A stretch of DNA of 64,000 nt from Lutibacter litoralis (lineage in GTDB: Bacteria > Bacteroidota > Bacteroidia > Flavobacteriales > Flavobacteriaceae), in the NCBI RefSeq assembly GCF_014646675.1, contig NZ_BMNS01000001.1, forward strand, positions 91,766 through 155,765. Direction: 5' to 3'. Under the pieces are notes generated by a model that was not told the origin of the DNA, ran no database searches, and saw only the letters and a program-made list of their open reading frames with translations. The position numbers and the translations under genes are program-made. Positions within the stretch are counted from its first letter, which is position 1, and every line of letters begins with the position of its first letter. Below, one piece after another: positions 28,695-36,979 of this stretch.

Positions 28695-30650
28695 ATGAAA
28701 AAAATGAACTATAAATTTATTGGAATAACAGCATTAGTAGCTTTATTTACATTATTTAGTTGTGATGATAGTGATCCCGACCCAATTGTAAATCCAACTG
28801 ATGAAGTTGTTAAAAATTTAAAAATTGGAGTAATGAATGGTACTCTAGAAGAAGACTTTACATTAAATGCCTCAACAAATTACGATTTAACTGGTTCTTT
28901 TATTGTTGCAGATGGAGTAACGCTTACCATTCCTGCCGGAACTCAAATTGTTGCTGATAAGGGTGGTGTAGATGTTTATATTGCAGTATTAAAAGGAGGA
29001 AAAATTAATATTAACGGTACAGATAGTAATCCAGTTGTTATGTCTTCTGTAGATGGAAGCCCAGGAGACTGGGGCGGATTAACACTTTGTGGTAAAGCAA
29101 CCACATCAGCTGGTGTAGATGCCGAAGCTGAAGTAGGTGGATTTATTTATGGAGGAACAGAAGATACAGATAGTTCAGGTGTAATTAAAAACTTAGTAAT
29201 TATTGGTACAGGAGCTCAAATTAGTCTAGATTCTCAATACAATGGTGTTTCTTTTTACGCTGTTGGTTCTGGAACCATAGTTGAAAATGTAGCAGTAATT
29301 AATGGTTCTGATGATGGTGTTGAGTTTTTTGGAGGAACGGTTTCAGTAGAAAACTTATACTTAGAAAATAATGAAGATGATGCTATTGACTGGACAGAAG
29401 GTTGGAATGGAACAGTAGATAATGCATATGTAGTGCATACTATTGAAGGTTTTTCAACTGTAGTTGAAGCTGATAAAGCTAATGGAAATCCTAAAATTAA
29501 TAATTTAACAGCTCTTTCAACAGTAGGAGGAACAGCTTTACAATTTAAATTAGAATCTGGAGCAACTATTTCAAATTTATATTTAAGTGGTTATGATACT
29601 AATATTGATATGAAAGACAATGGTGCTTTATCTAATGTTGTTATTGATGGTGTTGCCGCAACTACAACAGATAGTTATAATGCAGGCACACTTGTAGATA
29701 TATCAAATTGGAACTTTATTAATGGTCAGTATGTGGCATTAGAAGTATTAAATGGAGACTTAACATCGAACAAAACATTAACTGCAAATACTAATTATAG
29801 TTTAACAGGTTCCTATATTGTTCAAGATGGAGTTACATTAACTATTGAAGCTGGAACAAAAATCACAGCTGATAAAGGAGGAGTTGATGTTTATATTGCA
29901 GTTCTTAAAGGAGGAAAAATTGACATTCAAGGAACAAAAAATAATCCAGTTGTTATGTCTTCTGTTAATGAGAGTCCTGGTGATTGGGGAGGTTTAACCA
30001 TTTGTGGTAAAGCTACAACAACTGCAGGTGTTGATGCTGAAGCTGAAGTTGGTGGATTTATTTATGGAGGTACAGATGATACTGACAACTCAGGCTCAAT
30101 AAAAAACCTAGTAATTAAAGGAACTGGAGCTCAAATTAGCTTAGATTCTCAGTATAATGGAGTTTCATTATATGCTGTGGGTTCAGAAACTGTAATAGAA
30201 AATATTGCTGTTATTAATGGAGCTGATGATGGAATAGAGTTTTTTGGAGGAACAGTTTCTGTATCTAATATTTATTTAGAAAACAATGACGATGATGCTG
30301 TTGATTGGACTGAGGGATGGAACGGTACAGTAACAAATACCTACATCTCACATACAGTACCTGGTTTTTCTACAGCTTTTGAAGGAGATAAAGTAAATAA
30401 CAATCCTAAGTTTATAAATGTTACAGCAATTTCAACTGTTGATGGTACAGCATTGCAATTTAAATTAGAGTCTGGAGCAACTATTACTAATTTATATTTA
30501 GAAGGATACGCTAAGAATATTGACATGAAAGATAATGGAGCTCTTTCAAATGTTCAAATAGATGGTGCAGATGCCTCTACAACTAATGCCTACAACACAG
30601 GAACTAAAGTTGATATCTCAAGCTGGTCTTGGATCGGAAGTGAGTTATAA
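28695..30650 (+). CDS. Internally duplicated beta-helix-like surface lipoprotein
   Basis: 651 residues. Lipoprotein signal with acylated cysteine at C23 (LFTLFSC). The mature protein is two tandem copies of a unit of about 305 residues (roughly 41-345 and 346-651) that are identical over long stretches, such as DKGGVDVYIAVLKGGKI, DAEAEVGGFIYGGT, GTGAQISLDSQYNGVS, EFFGGTVSV and ALQFKLESGAT. Repeating short hydrophobic stretches with Gly and Asn turns suggest a right-handed parallel beta-helix. Aspartate-rich loops (DDGVEFF, NEDDAIDWTEGWNG) may bind calcium or the ligand. Relatives in databases are sometimes called multidrug transporter, which the sequence does not support. It likely works with the TonB receptor encoded upstream at the cell surface. 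Confidence 0.8.
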   Translation: MKKMNYKFIGITALVALFTLFSCDDSDPDPIVNPTDEVVKNLKIGVMNGTLEEDFTLNASTNYDLTGSFIVADGVTLTIPAGTQIVADKGGVDVYIAVLKGGKININGTDSNPVVMSSVDGSPGDWGGLTLCGKATTSAGVDAEAEVGGFIYGGTEDTDSSGVIKNLVIIGTGAQISLDSQYNGVSFYAVGSGTIVENVAVINGSDDGVEFFGGTVSVENLYLENNEDDAIDWTEGWNGTVDNAYVVHTIEGFSTVVEADKANGNPKINNLTALSTVGGTALQFKLESGATISNLYLSGYDTNIDMKDNGALSNVVIDGVAATTTDSYNAGTLVDISNWNFINGQYVALEVLNGDLTSNKTLTANTNYSLTGSYIVQDGVTLTIEAGTKITADKGGVDVYIAVLKGGKIDIQGTKNNPVVMSSVNESPGDWGGLTICGKATTTAGVDAEAEVGGFIYGGTDDTDNSGSIKNLVIKGTGAQISLDSQYNGVSLYAVGSETVIENIAVINGADDGIEFFGGTVSVSNIYLENNDDDAVDWTEGWNGTVTNTYISHTVPGFSTAFEGDKVNNNPKFINVTAISTVDGTALQFKLESGATITNLYLEGYAKNIDMKDNGALSNVQIDGADASTTNAYNTGTKVDISSWSWIGSEL

Positions 30651-30668
30651 GTAAAATTTATTATAAAT

Positions 30669-30701
30669 AAAAAAGGGTGCTAAAATTAGCGCCCTTTTTT
30701 T
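30669..30701. terminator. Bidirectional intrinsic terminator
   Basis: AAAAAAGGGTGCTAA pairs with TTAGCGCCCTTTTTT (one mismatch-type pair) with A and T tracts on each side, between the convergent lipoprotein and MORN-like genes. Confidence 0.85.
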
Positions 30702-30724
30702 ATATTAAAAATAATAGTTTTATA

Positions 30725-31072
30725 TTAATTAACTACTAAATCTTTTTCTTCAACTTTTATAATTTTATTTTCATTGTATGTAACAACATTAATTTTATCT
30801 TTTTTAAAGTAGGTCCAAACACCATCTTTTTTACCACTTACATAATTAGCAATTGAAGTTTTATTTCCCATAGTATCATAACTTATCCAGATGCCATTTA
30901 ACTTTCCATCTGCATCAAAAAAGCCCTCACGTTCAACAGCTTCAGTATTATCAGCAAAATAATAGGTAGCTTTCACTAAATTCTCATTTATCTTTTTGTA
31001 TTCTACTTTTTGTTCTTGTGAAAATGCTGTTACACAAAACAATAAAATAACTACTTTTAAAATTGTTTTCAT
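30725..31072 (-). CDS. Small secreted protein with MORN-like (YwqK-type) repeats
   Basis: 115 residues. Signal peptide MKTILKVVILLFCVTAFSQ. The mature part contains the short repeats of the MORN-variant type: EGFFDADGKLNGIWISYDTMGN and VSGKKDGVWTYFKKDKI. Such proteins are common in Flavobacteriia, and databases call some of them YwqK antitoxins or nicotinic acid mononucleotide adenylyltransferases, neither of which the sequence supports. It is a single gene opposite to the phosphate genes. The Pho-type array at 31151 lies 79 bp upstream but is oriented to the other strand. Confidence 0.7.
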   Translation of the reverse strand: MKTILKVVILLFCVTAFSQEQKVEYKKINENLVKATYYFADNTEAVEREGFFDADGKLNGIWISYDTMGNKTSIANYVSGKKDGVWTYFKKDKINVVTYNENKIIKVEEKDLVVN

Positions 31073-31150
31073 ATATCTATATTTTTTAGTTATTATTTGT
31101 TGTTTTAATCTATATCAAATTTAAAGTATTAACAATGAATTTACTATTTG

Positions 31151-31178
31151 TTAACGTTAAGTTTACATTAAGTTTTTG
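31151..31178 (+). promoter_or_regulatory. Pho-type half-site array in a gene-free region
   Basis: TTAAC (31151), TTTAC (31162) and TTTTTG (31173) are spaced by 11 bp each and point to the plus strand. The nearest coding region downstream is the porin at 31558, which has its own Pho promoter, and a terminator lies in between. Confidence 0.5.
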
Positions 31179-31228
31179 AAAAATATATTTAGATTACTGA
31201 TTTACACTTGTTTATATATTTGTCGTTT

Positions 31229-31469
31229 TGACTTCTAAAATTTGGAAAATAAAATTAAAAGATCTAAACCTATTAAGTTTATTTGAAGAAATGAACCAAA
31301 TATTTAATGATTAAATAATATTTAAATTACATAAAACTTCAATAGAAATTAGACATTAGCCTTGTGAATTAGTTGTTATAATTAATGCACCATTTCATAT
31401 AAATTATTAGTTTTTGTCAACAATGTTTTGAAATGAAAGACCGCCAAACCCTTGGCGGTCTTTGTTTTA
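31229..31469 (+). ncRNA. Candidate small RNA under a Pho-linked promoter
   Basis: A consensus -7 element TATATTTG (31215-31222) lies downstream of the Pho-type array at 31151-31178. A strong terminator ends at about 31469. Between them the longest ATG-initiated plus-strand frame is seven codons (MNQIFND, at about 31291), so the transcript, near 240 nt, would be noncoding or carry only a tiny peptide. The 485-bp gap 31073-31557 is otherwise unexplained. No clear TTG exists at the -33 distance, which fits activator dependence. The exact start is inferred. Confidence 0.45.
31436..31469 (+). terminator. Intrinsic terminator in the gene-free region upstream of the porin gene
   Basis: AAAGACCGCC (31436-31445) pairs perfectly with GGCGGTCTTT (31454-31463), loop of eight, followed by GTTTT. 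This G/C-rich stem is unusual in such A/T-rich DNA. It separates two Pho-type promoters. Confidence 0.85.
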
Positions 31470-31499
31470 TGTAAATATTAGTAATTAAATAACATCCTG

Positions 31500-31533
31500 T
31501 TAACTTTAAATTAACAACCGTGTTAGTTCTTTG
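31500..31533 (+). promoter_or_regulatory. Pho-type promoter of the porin gene
   Basis: TTAAC at 31500-31504 and 31511-31515 (11 bp apart), TTTGC beginning at 31530 (19 bp after the second), ATG 28 bp further. The sequence TTAGTTCTTTGCA is shared with the pstS promoter. Confidence 0.78.
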
Positions 31534-31557
31534 CAGTGACAAAAATTAATACAAATT

Positions 31558-32565
31558 ATGAAAAATCAATTATTATTTCTAGGAGTTTTACTAGTTTCTA
31601 TTGCTTCATTTTCCCAAAATTTAAATAAAGAATTTAATCCAAGTGGAGATGTTCAATTTAAAGTATTCTGGAACTACCATACAGACTTATCGGAAGGCGC
31701 AACACAAACTAGTGCCTTTGAATTAAAAAGAGCTTATTTAGGTTATAAGTATAATTTTAGTGAAGCAATTTCCGCTAAAGTAACATTAGATGTTGGTGAC
31801 AACTCTGGAGGAAGTGCATATACGGCATACTTAAAAACAGCACAATTAGACTGGAAAGTAGCGTCAAGTATTAAACTAAGTATGGGTTTAATAGGAATGA
31901 AACAATTTAATGATCAAGAGAAATTTTGGGGATACCGTTATGTTTTTAAATCTTTTCAAGATCAAAATGGATATGGAAGCAGTGCAGATTTAGGTGTAAG
32001 TGCTGAATTTAAATTGAGCAAAAATTTAAAAGCAAATTTCTTAATTGCGAATGGTGAAGGCTATAAAAAATTACAAGATGAAGATGGAAAACAAAAAGTA
32101 GGTGGTAGCTTAATATTTACTCCTGTTAAAGGTTTAACAACAAAAATTTATGCAGATTCACAACCATCAATAGATTCTGATGCAATTACAACTATATCTT
32201 TATTTGCAGGTTACAAATCTAGCAATTGGAGATTTGGTGCAGAATATAATAAATTAAATAATGGTAAAAAATATTCAAGCCCAGCAGAAGATCATAATTT
32301 AGATGGTTTATCATTTTATTCTACCTACATAATTAATGATAAAGTAGAAATATTTGGACGATTTGATCAATTGAGTTCAAATACACTATCTGGAGCATCT
32401 AAAGCTTGGAATATATCTAAAGATGGAAATCAAATTATTGGAGGTATTCAATATCTTCCAGTTAAAGGATTAAGCTTTTCTTTAAATTATCAAGGGTTTA
32501 GTTTTGATAATGACTTATTAGGTAATAAATCTTTAGTGTTTTTAAACGCTGAGTTTAAATTATAA
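31558..32565 (+). CDS. Outer-membrane porin, phosphate-selective porin O/P-like
   Basis: 335 residues. Signal peptide MKNQLLFLGVLLVSIASFSQ, then alternating amphipathic beta-strands with aromatic ends throughout (FELKRAYLGYKYNF, WRFGAEYNKLNNG, FSLNYQGFSFD) and a C-terminal strand ending in FLNAEFKL, as in a 16-strand porin barrel. The phosphate-selective porin O/P family is the best fit by pattern and by context: it precedes pstS and the two genes have matched Pho-type promoters. It would admit phosphate or polyphosphate into the periplasm for PstS. Selectivity for phosphate is inference. Confidence 0.82.
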   Translation: MKNQLLFLGVLLVSIASFSQNLNKEFNPSGDVQFKVFWNYHTDLSEGATQTSAFELKRAYLGYKYNFSEAISAKVTLDVGDNSGGSAYTAYLKTAQLDWKVASSIKLSMGLIGMKQFNDQEKFWGYRYVFKSFQDQNGYGSSADLGVSAEFKLSKNLKANFLIANGEGYKKLQDEDGKQKVGGSLIFTPVKGLTTKIYADSQPSIDSDAITTISLFAGYKSSNWRFGAEYNKLNNGKKYSSPAEDHNLDGLSFYSTYIINDKVEIFGRFDQLSSNTLSGASKAWNISKDGNQIIGGIQYLPVKGLSFSLNYQGFSFDNDLLGNKSLVFLNAEFKL

Positions 32566-32590
32566 TTAATCTTAAACAATTAATTTTCAG

Positions 32591-32624
32591 TTAACATAAA
32601 CTTAACAACTGAATTAGTTCTTTG
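32591..32624 (+). promoter_or_regulatory. Pho-type promoter of pstS
   Basis: TTAAC at 32591-32595 and 32602-32606 (11 bp apart), TTTGC beginning at 32621 (19 bp after the second), ATG 27 bp further. As pstS is the classical Pho regulon gene, this site anchors the interpretation of the other matching promoters. Confidence 0.82.
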
Positions 32625-32647
32625 CAAAATAAATAAACACGATAAAA

Positions 32648-33574
32648 ATGAAAAAATTAGTATTTATAATTTCACTAGCAATTGTAGCAATTTCTTGTGG
32701 AGAAAAGAAAGATCAAAAATCAGAATTAACAGGGGCAATTTCTATTGATGGTTCTGGAACAGTTTTTCCAGTTTCAGAAGCTGTTGCTGAAGAATTCTTA
32801 AAAGTGGAGCCTAAAGTTCGAGTAACTGTTGGAGAGTCTGGAACAGGTGGTGGTTTCAAAAAATTTGGAACCGGAGTTACAGATATAAGTGCTGCTTCAA
32901 GAGATATTAAAGGTAAAGAGATTGAATTATGCGAAAAAAATGGTATTGAATATCTCCAATTAACAGTTGCTTTAGATGGTATTACTGTTGTTGTAAATAA
33001 AAACAATACTTGGGCAAAAACAATGACAACTGAAGAACTTAAAAAACTTTGGGAACCAAATAGCTCTGTAGCAAAATGGAGTGATATTAGAGCTGAGTGG
33101 CCAAATGAAGATATTAATTTATATGGACCAAACACTTCACATGGTACTTACGATTTCTTTACAGAAGTAATTATGGGTGAATCAGGAGCAAGTAGAACAG
33201 ATTACAATGCCGTTGCGGATTATAACATTGTAGTTCAAGGTATTGAAAAAGATGTGAATGCACTAGGTTATTTTGGTTTATCGTATTATGAAGAAAATAA
33301 AGATAAATTAAGTGTTGTTGGAATTGACAATGGTGCAGGTGCAGTTATACCAAGTATTGAAACTGTTGCAAGTAATGAATATGCTCCTTTATCAAGATCA
33401 TTATTTATTTTTGTAAACAAAAAATCTGCACAAAGACCTGAAGTGGAGACTTTTATTAACTTCTATTTAGACAATGCTCCTCAATTATCAAAAGAAGTTG
33501 GTTACGTACCAATGCTTCAAAGTGGTTACGATGCACAAAAAGCAGCTTTTAGTAAAGTATTGGTTAAAAAATAA
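32648..33574 (+). CDS. pstS: Phosphate-binding lipoprotein of the Pst transporter
   Basis: 308 residues. Lipoprotein signal with acylated cysteine at C17 (VAISC), so it is anchored to a membrane instead of free in the periplasm. Phosphate-contacting loops are seen: SIDGSGTVFP (about 32-41), GESGTGGGFKKF (62-73) and AASRDIKG (82-89), and later TSHGTYDFF. It binds phosphate with high affinity and delivers it to PstC-PstA. First gene of pstSCAB-phoU; a hairpin after its stop probably lifts its mRNA level above the permease genes. Confidence 0.95.
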   Translation: MKKLVFIISLAIVAISCGEKKDQKSELTGAISIDGSGTVFPVSEAVAEEFLKVEPKVRVTVGESGTGGGFKKFGTGVTDISAASRDIKGKEIELCEKNGIEYLQLTVALDGITVVVNKNNTWAKTMTTEELKKLWEPNSSVAKWSDIRAEWPNEDINLYGPNTSHGTYDFFTEVIMGESGASRTDYNAVADYNIVVQGIEKDVNALGYFGLSYYEENKDKLSVVGIDNGAGAVIPSIETVASNEYAPLSRSLFIFVNKKSAQRPEVETFINFYLDNAPQLSKEVGYVPMLQSGYDAQKAAFSKVLVKK

Positions 33575-33595
33575 TTACTATAACAAATTTTATTT

Positions 33596-33617
33596 GCCGG
33601 TAAGTATTCTTGCCGGC
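33596..33617 (+). other. Stem-loop between pstS and pstC
   Basis: GCCGGTAAG (33596-33604) pairs with CTTGCCGGC (33609-33617), nine base pairs with one G-U and a four-base loop. No U-tract follows, so it is more likely a 3'-end stabiliser for pstS mRNA than a full terminator. Confidence 0.7.
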
Positions 33618-33715
33618 TAATGTATTATCTGAAGCGAGCATTTTAAAAAGTTTAATACTCAATGAAATGCTTATAGCAAACAGCATGTGACCGCTAAAAA
33701 CAATAATATACACAC

Positions 33716-34591
33716 ATGAAATATAAAGAAAAACTAATTGAAAATTTTTTTAAGTTTTGTGCTTCAATTACCATTTTTACAACAATTGGTATTATTGCAG
33801 TACTGCTTTTTGAAAGTATTTCATTTTTTAGAGATGTTTCAATCTTTGAGTTTCTGACTGACACACAATGGACGCCTTTATTTAGTGAAAAACATTTTGG
33901 TATTCTTGCACTTGTATCTGGTACATTCTTAACAGCTGCAATTGCGATTGCTGTTGCTTTACCTATAGGATTAACAATTGCTATTTATTTAAATATGTAT
34001 GCTCCTAAAAGTTTTAGAAAAACATTAAAACCATTTCTTGAAATTTTAGCTGCAATTCCTACGGTAGTATACGGTTTTTTTGCTTTAACAATTGTAACTC
34101 CATTTTTACAAACAATATATCCTGATTTAGAAACATTTAATTCATTGTCAGCTGGTATAGTAATGGGTATTATGATTATTCCTTTTATATCATCATTAAG
34201 TGAAGATGCTTTATATGCAGTTCCAAAATCATTAAAACTAGCCGCATTTGGAATGGGTTCTACTCGTTTTCAAACAGCTTTTAAAGTTATGGTTCCTGCT
34301 GCTTCCTCTGGAATAATTGTATCTGTTATACTTGCTATTTCAAGAGCTATAGGAGAAACTATGATTGTCGCAATTGCTGCAGGTCAACAGCCACAACTTA
34401 CACTAAACCCTACAGTTCCTGTTCAAACCATTACATCATTCATTGTGCAGGTTAGCTCTGGAGATGCTCCTCAAGGTTCAGTAGAGTACAAAACAATTTT
34501 TGCAGCCGGTTTAACACTATTTTTATTTACGTTTACGTTAAACAGTGTTAGTTTTTGGATTAAGAAAAAATACCAAGAAAAATATGAATAA
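33716..34591 (+). CDS. pstC: Phosphate ABC transporter permease PstC
   Basis: 291 residues, six membrane segments. The family motifs are seen: a membrane-permease EAA-type loop ([38 protein letters not shown]) and [17 protein letters not shown]. It forms the inner-membrane channel with PstA. It is separated from pstS by 141 bp with a stem-loop, and overlaps the pstA start by 8 bp. Confidence 0.95.
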   Translation: MKYKEKLIENFFKFCASITIFTTIGIIAVLLFESISFFRDVSIFEFLTDTQWTPLFSEKHFGILALVSGTFLTAAIAIAVALPIGLTIAIYLNMYAPKSFRKTLKPFLEILAAIPTVVYGFFALTIVTPFLQTIYPDLETFNSLSAGIVMGIMIIPFISSLSEDALYAVPKSLKLAAFGMGSTRFQTAFKVMVPAASSGIIVSVILAISRAIGETMIVAIAAGQQPQLTLNPTVPVQTITSFIVQVSSGDAPQGSVEYKTIFAAGLTLFLFTFTLNSVSFWIKKKYQEKYE

Positions 34592-35438
34592 TTTTCAAAA
34601 AAATAAATTAATTGATCATAGTTTTAAAATATTAGGAATGTTATTTACATTTCTGGGTATTTTAATTTTAGCCATTTTAATTTATAATATTGTAAAAGTT
34701 GGATATACAAGAATTAATTGGACTTTTTTAACAAGTTTACCTTCAAGAAAACCAGAAAATGCAGGGATTTATACAGCCATTATTGGAACATTAGATTTAA
34801 TGTTGTTAACAGTTTTGTTTGCAATTCCAGTTGGCGTTGGGGCTGGTATATATTTAGAAGAATATGCTAAAAAATCCAAATTATCATCCTTATTAGAGAT
34901 TAATATTTCTAATTTAGCAGGTGTTCCTTCAATAATTTATGGATTGTTAGGATTAGGGGTTTTTGTACGATTTTTTAATTTTGGTGGAAGTATATTATCG
35001 GGAAGTTTAACATTATCTCTTTTAATATTGCCTATAATTATTGTAGCTACCAGAGAAGCTATAAAAGCGGTTCCACATTCATTAAAGGAGGCATCTTTCG
35101 CTTTGGGAGCTTCTAAATGGCAAACTATAAAAAATGTTGTTTTGCCTTCATCCTTTGGAGGAATATTGACAGGAATAATTCTTTCTTTATCCAGAGCAAT
35201 TGGTGAGACAGCGCCGCTAATTGTTGTAGGTGCTATGGCATATGTGCCTTTTGTACCTCAGTCAATTTTTGATACATTTTCAGTGCTTCCAATGCAAATT
35301 TTTAATTGGACCACAAGACCACAACAAGGATTTGCGATTGCTGCAGCTGGAGCAATAATAGTATTATTATTAATTACATTTGTAATGAATGGAATAGCCG
35401 TATATTTTAGAAATAGATGGCAAAAGAAACTGCAATAA
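34584..35438 (+). CDS. pstA: Phosphate ABC transporter permease PstA
   Basis: About 284 residues from the ATG at 34584, which overlaps the end of pstC by 8 bp; the in-frame codon at 34545 would overlap pstC by 47 bp and is not ATG. Six membrane segments and the EAA-type loop [24 protein letters not shown], followed by [18 protein letters not shown], identify PstA. It pairs with PstC in the inner membrane. Confidence 0.95.
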   Translation: MNNFQKNKLIDHSFKILGMLFTFLGILILAILIYNIVKVGYTRINWTFLTSLPSRKPENAGIYTAIIGTLDLMLLTVLFAIPVGVGAGIYLEEYAKKSKLSSLLEINISNLAGVPSIIYGLLGLGVFVRFFNFGGSILSGSLTLSLLILPIIIVATREAIKAVPHSLKEASFALGASKWQTIKNVVLPSSFGGILTGIILSLSRAIGETAPLIVVGAMAYVPFVPQSIFDTFSVLPMQIFNWTTRPQQGFAIAAAGAIIVLLLITFVMNGIAVYFRNRWQKKLQ

Positions 35439-35440
35439 CA

Positions 35441-36256
35441 ATGATAAAAATAAAAGAAAAAAAAATTGATTCAAAAAAAGTTGAAGATGGGGCTTCAAAA
35501 GATGGAGCTAAAATAGCAATAAAAGATGTAAAAGTTTGGTATGATGATTTTATGGCAATTAAAGGAATTGACATGACTATTAAACCAAATACGGTTACTG
35601 CATTTATTGGCCCATCTGGTTGTGGTAAATCTACATTTCTTCGTTTATTTAATAGAATGAATGATTATGTAGAAGGATTTAAAATGGAAGGGAAAATTAA
35701 ACTGAATGGAACTAATATTTATAAGGATAAAATTAATGTTGAAGAATTGAGAAAAGAAGTTGGAATGGTTTTTCAAAAACCAAATCCCTTTCCGAAATCA
35801 ATTTTTGAAAATGTTGCTTATGGACTTAAAATACAAGGGATAAAGGATAAGAAAATATTAAATGAACGTGTAGAAAAGGCTTTACGACAGGCAGACCTTT
35901 GGACAGAAGTTAAAGATGATTTAAAAAAATCTGCATTAGCTTTATCAGGAGGTCAACAACAACGTTTATGTATTGCAAGAACTTTAGCCGTTGAACCTTC
36001 AATTTTATTAATGGACGAACCAACATCTGCATTAGATCCAATCTCCACAGCAAAAATTGAAGATTTAATATTTGAGTTAAAAGAAAAATATACTATTGTT
36101 ATTGTTACTCATAATATGCAACAAGCTAGTAGAATTAGTGATTATACTGCTTTTTTCTATATAGGAGAACTTATTGAATTTGACAAAACAAAAACTATTT
36201 TTACAAACCCTGAAAAACAACAAACCGAAAACTATATTACTGGTAGATTCGGATAA
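35441..36256 (+). CDS. pstB: Phosphate ABC transporter ATPase PstB
   Basis: About 271 residues from the ATG at 35441, two bases after the pstA stop. An in-frame ATG at 35417 inside pstA is the alternative. A lysine-rich N-terminal extension of about 25 residues comes before the ATPase core. Walker [11 protein letters not shown]-loop [21 protein letters not shown] (the PNPFPxSIxDNV type of PstB), signature [16 protein letters not shown], Walker [14 protein letters not shown]. It powers phosphate import. Confidence 0.96.
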   Translation: MIKIKEKKIDSKKVEDGASKDGAKIAIKDVKVWYDDFMAIKGIDMTIKPNTVTAFIGPSGCGKSTFLRLFNRMNDYVEGFKMEGKIKLNGTNIYKDKINVEELRKEVGMVFQKPNPFPKSIFENVAYGLKIQGIKDKKILNERVEKALRQADLWTEVKDDLKKSALALSGGQQQRLCIARTLAVEPSILLMDEPTSALDPISTAKIEDLIFELKEKYTIVIVTHNMQQASRISDYTAFFYIGELIEFDKTKTIFTNPEKQQTENYITGRFG

Positions 36257-36268
36257 AACTATATTATT

Positions 36269-36934
36269 ATGGTACAAAATGCAGAACATCATAGAAACTT
36301 ATTAAATGAGTCAGGTCTTGAAATGCTTAATTTGTGCATTTCACAAATCGAAAAAGCTACAGAAGCTTTATTAAATAATGACGGTGATTTAGCAGAAGAT
36401 GTAATGAATACTGAAACACGTATAAATGCCTTAGATTTAAAAATTGAAAATGATTGTGAAAAGTTTATAGCACTTTATACTCCTGTTGCTATAGATTTGC
36501 GATTTATAATGGCAGTCTTAAAAATCAACTTTGATTTAGAGCGCATAGGTGATCACGCTTATGATATATCTAAATATATTGTTGATTTTGACAAACCAAT
36601 AGAACCACATCTTTTTAAAAATTTGAAATTTGAGAAAATGTATGCCACCATTATTTCAATGTTTGAAAATATTACAATTGCTTATGAAGAAAAAGATGTG
36701 AAATCGGCAAGAAAAGTCTTTAAAAAGGATAAAATTTTAGACAAAATAAATGCTGAATCTTTTTCTATAATAGAAAAAGAAATAAACAAAGATAATGCAA
36801 TAATTGATCAAACATTATTAATGTTTGCTATAATTAAAAAGTTTGAACGCGTAGGTGATTTAATAAAAAATATAGCGGAAGAAATTATTTTTTATATTGA
36901 TGCAGAAGTTATAAAACATAAAAGAAAAAAGTAA
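36269..36934 (+). CDS. phoU: Phosphate signalling protein PhoU
   Basis: 221 residues, all helical, with the two PhoU repeats: NALDLKIENDCEKFIALYTPVAIDLRFIMAVLKINFDLERIGDHA in the first and LLMFAIIKKFERVGDLIKNIAEEIIF in the second, each with an E-R-x-G-D metal-binding motif. PhoU links Pst transport to inhibition of the PhoR-PhoB system. It is the last gene of the operon, 12 bp after pstB. phoR and phoB are not in this window. Confidence 0.95.
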   Translation: MVQNAEHHRNLLNESGLEMLNLCISQIEKATEALLNNDGDLAEDVMNTETRINALDLKIENDCEKFIALYTPVAIDLRFIMAVLKINFDLERIGDHAYDISKYIVDFDKPIEPHLFKNLKFEKMYATIISMFENITIAYEEKDVKSARKVFKKDKILDKINAESFSIIEKEINKDNAIIDQTLLMFAIIKKFERVGDLIKNIAEEIIFYIDAEVIKHKRKK

Positions 36935-36979
36935 TTTTCAACAATATTTCACTGTAAAAAACATTTTAAAGAGTATTAT

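Noticed and set aside
28695-30650. Annotation of the duplicated lipoprotein as a multidrug transporter
   Set aside because: It has one signal peptide and no membrane helices; the sequence looks like a surface beta-helix lipoprotein.
30725-31072. Pho-type control of the MORN-like gene by the array at 31151
   Set aside because: The half-sites point to the plus strand, while this gene is on the minus strand, and the -7 element found also points away from it.
32713-33135. 140-codon minus-strand frame inside pstS
   Set aside because: Antisense to the well-conserved phosphate-binding core of PstS; no promoter or start signal.
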